Below are positions 4,746 through 5,633 of a stretch of DNA of 5,633 nucleotides, in pieces (the first letter of the stretch is position 1; every line of letters begins with the position of its first letter). Below the pieces are notes generated by a model. The model saw only the letters and a list, made by a program, of their open reading frames with translations, did no database searches and was not told where the DNA came from. The position numbers and the translations under genes are program-made. Origin of the DNA: Desulfobacterales bacterium (GTDB lineage: Bacteria > Desulfobacterota > Desulfobacteria > Desulfobacterales > Desulfobacteraceae). The DNA lies in assembly GCA_022361535.1 (NCBI GenBank), contig JAKSAU010000490.1:1-5633 (forward strand), in the 5' to 3' direction.

Positions 4746-5633
4746 TTAATCCTCAACTGATATCTGCCAGCGGCGGCCGGCAATCTCTGTGCAGTTGATA
4801 TTCAGGTCTAAAAATTGTTTCACGACCTCAATATTTGTCATTGTATGACGGCTGGGCGGCTGGGTGATGAATGAGCCGCCGCCGGCCATGGCCAAAGGGA
4901 TTAACAATTGATCCGCAAGATATTTTCCCACGGGGGCATCAGAGGCCAGATAGCTTTTCACCTGACCCACACATCTTTTGGCGACCTTTTCAGCGGTAAC
5001 ACCTTTGACGCCGAACCCGGTAAACACTTCCGTTAGATTTTCGCTTTCCACGCAGAGCGTCAATACGTTCCCCGGTCCATGGGAGTCAGGAACGTTCACA
5101 ACTTCACAGTTTTCCCAACCCAATAGCTTTTTAACTATTTTAATTTCCCTTGCTGCAATATTTTCAGGCAGGCTGGCCACAAACGCCTTTGCCGTTTTAT
5201 TTAATATCTCACCCCGGTGGGTGAGGTCTATTTTACCCAGAGGGGCGGGGGCAATCTCTACTCTGACTTTTCCTCCGCCGGCCGGATAGAAACCGGGGCG
5301 AATCAACGATGCTGACACGGTCGGGCCCATCTTGTTGATGAGCCCAAGGAATGTCTGATCGAGAAAATCAAAAGAAGGGGCATACGGGTTATGGGTACCT
5401 CCTTCCAGTATGATTTCGGAGGGCCCGTCTGCCGTCAGCAATGCCGGCAATATTGCCTGGAGGACCAGCGTGCAGCTTCCTGCCGTTCCGATTGCGAAAT
5501 TATAATTGCCGGCAATGATGCTGCCCGGCTCAAATTTAAGAGTCTTTGAACCGATGTACGCACCGTCTGCCTTTGCATTACCCACCTTGGCTGCGGCGTT
5601 GACGCAGGTCAGGTGCTGCCGCATCAGTCCCGG
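4746..5633 (-). CDS. rtcA: RNA 3'-terminal phosphate cyclase RtcA, N-terminus cut by window edge
   Basis: RtcA uses ATP to turn RNA 3'-phosphates into 2',3'-cyclic phosphates through a covalent histidine-AMP, making ends that RtcB can seal. The visible 295 residues begin PGLMRQHLT, matching PGLLRQHLT around residue 45 of E. coli RtcA, so about 44 residues with the GEGGGQ motif lie outside the window. The Met at 5622-5624 is therefore internal. Further family blocks are FAIGTAGSCTLVLQ, LEGGTHNPYAPSFDF, RPGFYPAGGG, the HGPGN segment, YLASDAPVGKYLADQLLIP and PSRHTMTNI, whose His (residue 263 of the visible part) corresponds to the adenylylated His309 of E. coli. The gene ends at TAA 4746-4748, 28 bases before rtcB, and is very probably co-transcribed with it. 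Any promoter or RtcR-type regulator would lie beyond 5633. Confidence 0.95.
   Translation of the reverse strand, partial: PGLMRQHLTCVNAAAKVGNAKADGAYIGSKTLKFEPGSIIAGNYNFAIGTAGSCTLVLQAILPALLTADGPSEIILEGGTHNPYAPSFDFLDQTFLGLINKMGPTVSASLIRPGFYPAGGGKVRVEIAPAPLGKIDLTHRGEILNKTAKAFVASLPENIAAREIKIVKKLLGWENCEVVNVPDSHGPGNVLTLCVESENLTEVFTGFGVKGVTAEKVAKRCVGQVKSYLASDAPVGKYLADQLLIPLAMAGGGSFITQPPSRHTMTNIEVVKQFLDLNINCTEIAGRRWQISVED

Noticed and set aside
4978..5289. 103-codon open frame on the plus strand opposite rtcA
   Set aside because: It is antisense to strongly conserved rtcA motifs and shows no independent coding evidence.
1..5633. CRISPR array, tRNA or rRNA gene, insertion sequence
   Set aside because: No regularly spaced repeats, cloverleaf-like sequence, transposase motif or terminal inverted repeats were seen.

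Overview
The window is a bacterial RNA- and ribosome-repair locus: two transcription units that meet tail to tail. No marker gene gives a taxon. The gene types and the mixed base composition fit a Gram-negative, perhaps a sulfate-reducing or related deltaproteobacterium, but that is a guess.

Left part (1-834). The first 178 bases hold the tail of an unidentified protein, with a faint resemblance to a NusG-type KOW domain. An AT-rich intergenic stretch with a weak candidate promoter follows. Next comes a region (387-580) with an excellent ribosome binding site but hydrophobic coding pieces that change frame and meet stops; it looks like a decayed small membrane-protein gene. It overlaps the start of a 79-residue zinc-binding SEC-C protein (573-813), which can only be read through by a +1 frameshift at an AGGAG-AAA-TTT-TGA string. 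That string has the same architecture as the programmed frameshift site of prfB (RF2).

Middle part (835-3473, plus strand). Three intact genes follow: a 269-residue protein of unknown function, an RtcB2-type RNA ligase, and PrfH, a release-factor homologue that keeps the GGQ hydrolysis domain. The last two overlap by four bases. In E. coli, RtcB2-PrfH pairs have been reported to rescue and repair ribosomes cut in the 16S decoding centre by colicin E3-type nucleases: PrfH frees the stuck peptide and RtcB2 re-ligates the rRNA. The two upstream proteins are candidates for additional parts of this system.

Right part (3515-5633, minus strand). A canonical rtcA-rtcB operon (RNA 3'-phosphate cyclase, cut by the window edge, then RNA ligase RtcB) runs toward prfH. 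A strong 13-bp hairpin separates the two units. This unit is visibly more GC-rich than the left one, so the RtcB2-PrfH unit may have been acquired separately. The rtcB gene carries a run of 12 A in codons 4-8, where slippage would truncate it.

The most notable points are the RF2-like frameshift site directly upstream of a release-factor-homologue operon, the unknown 269-residue gene in that operon, and the juxtaposition of two RtcB repair systems.
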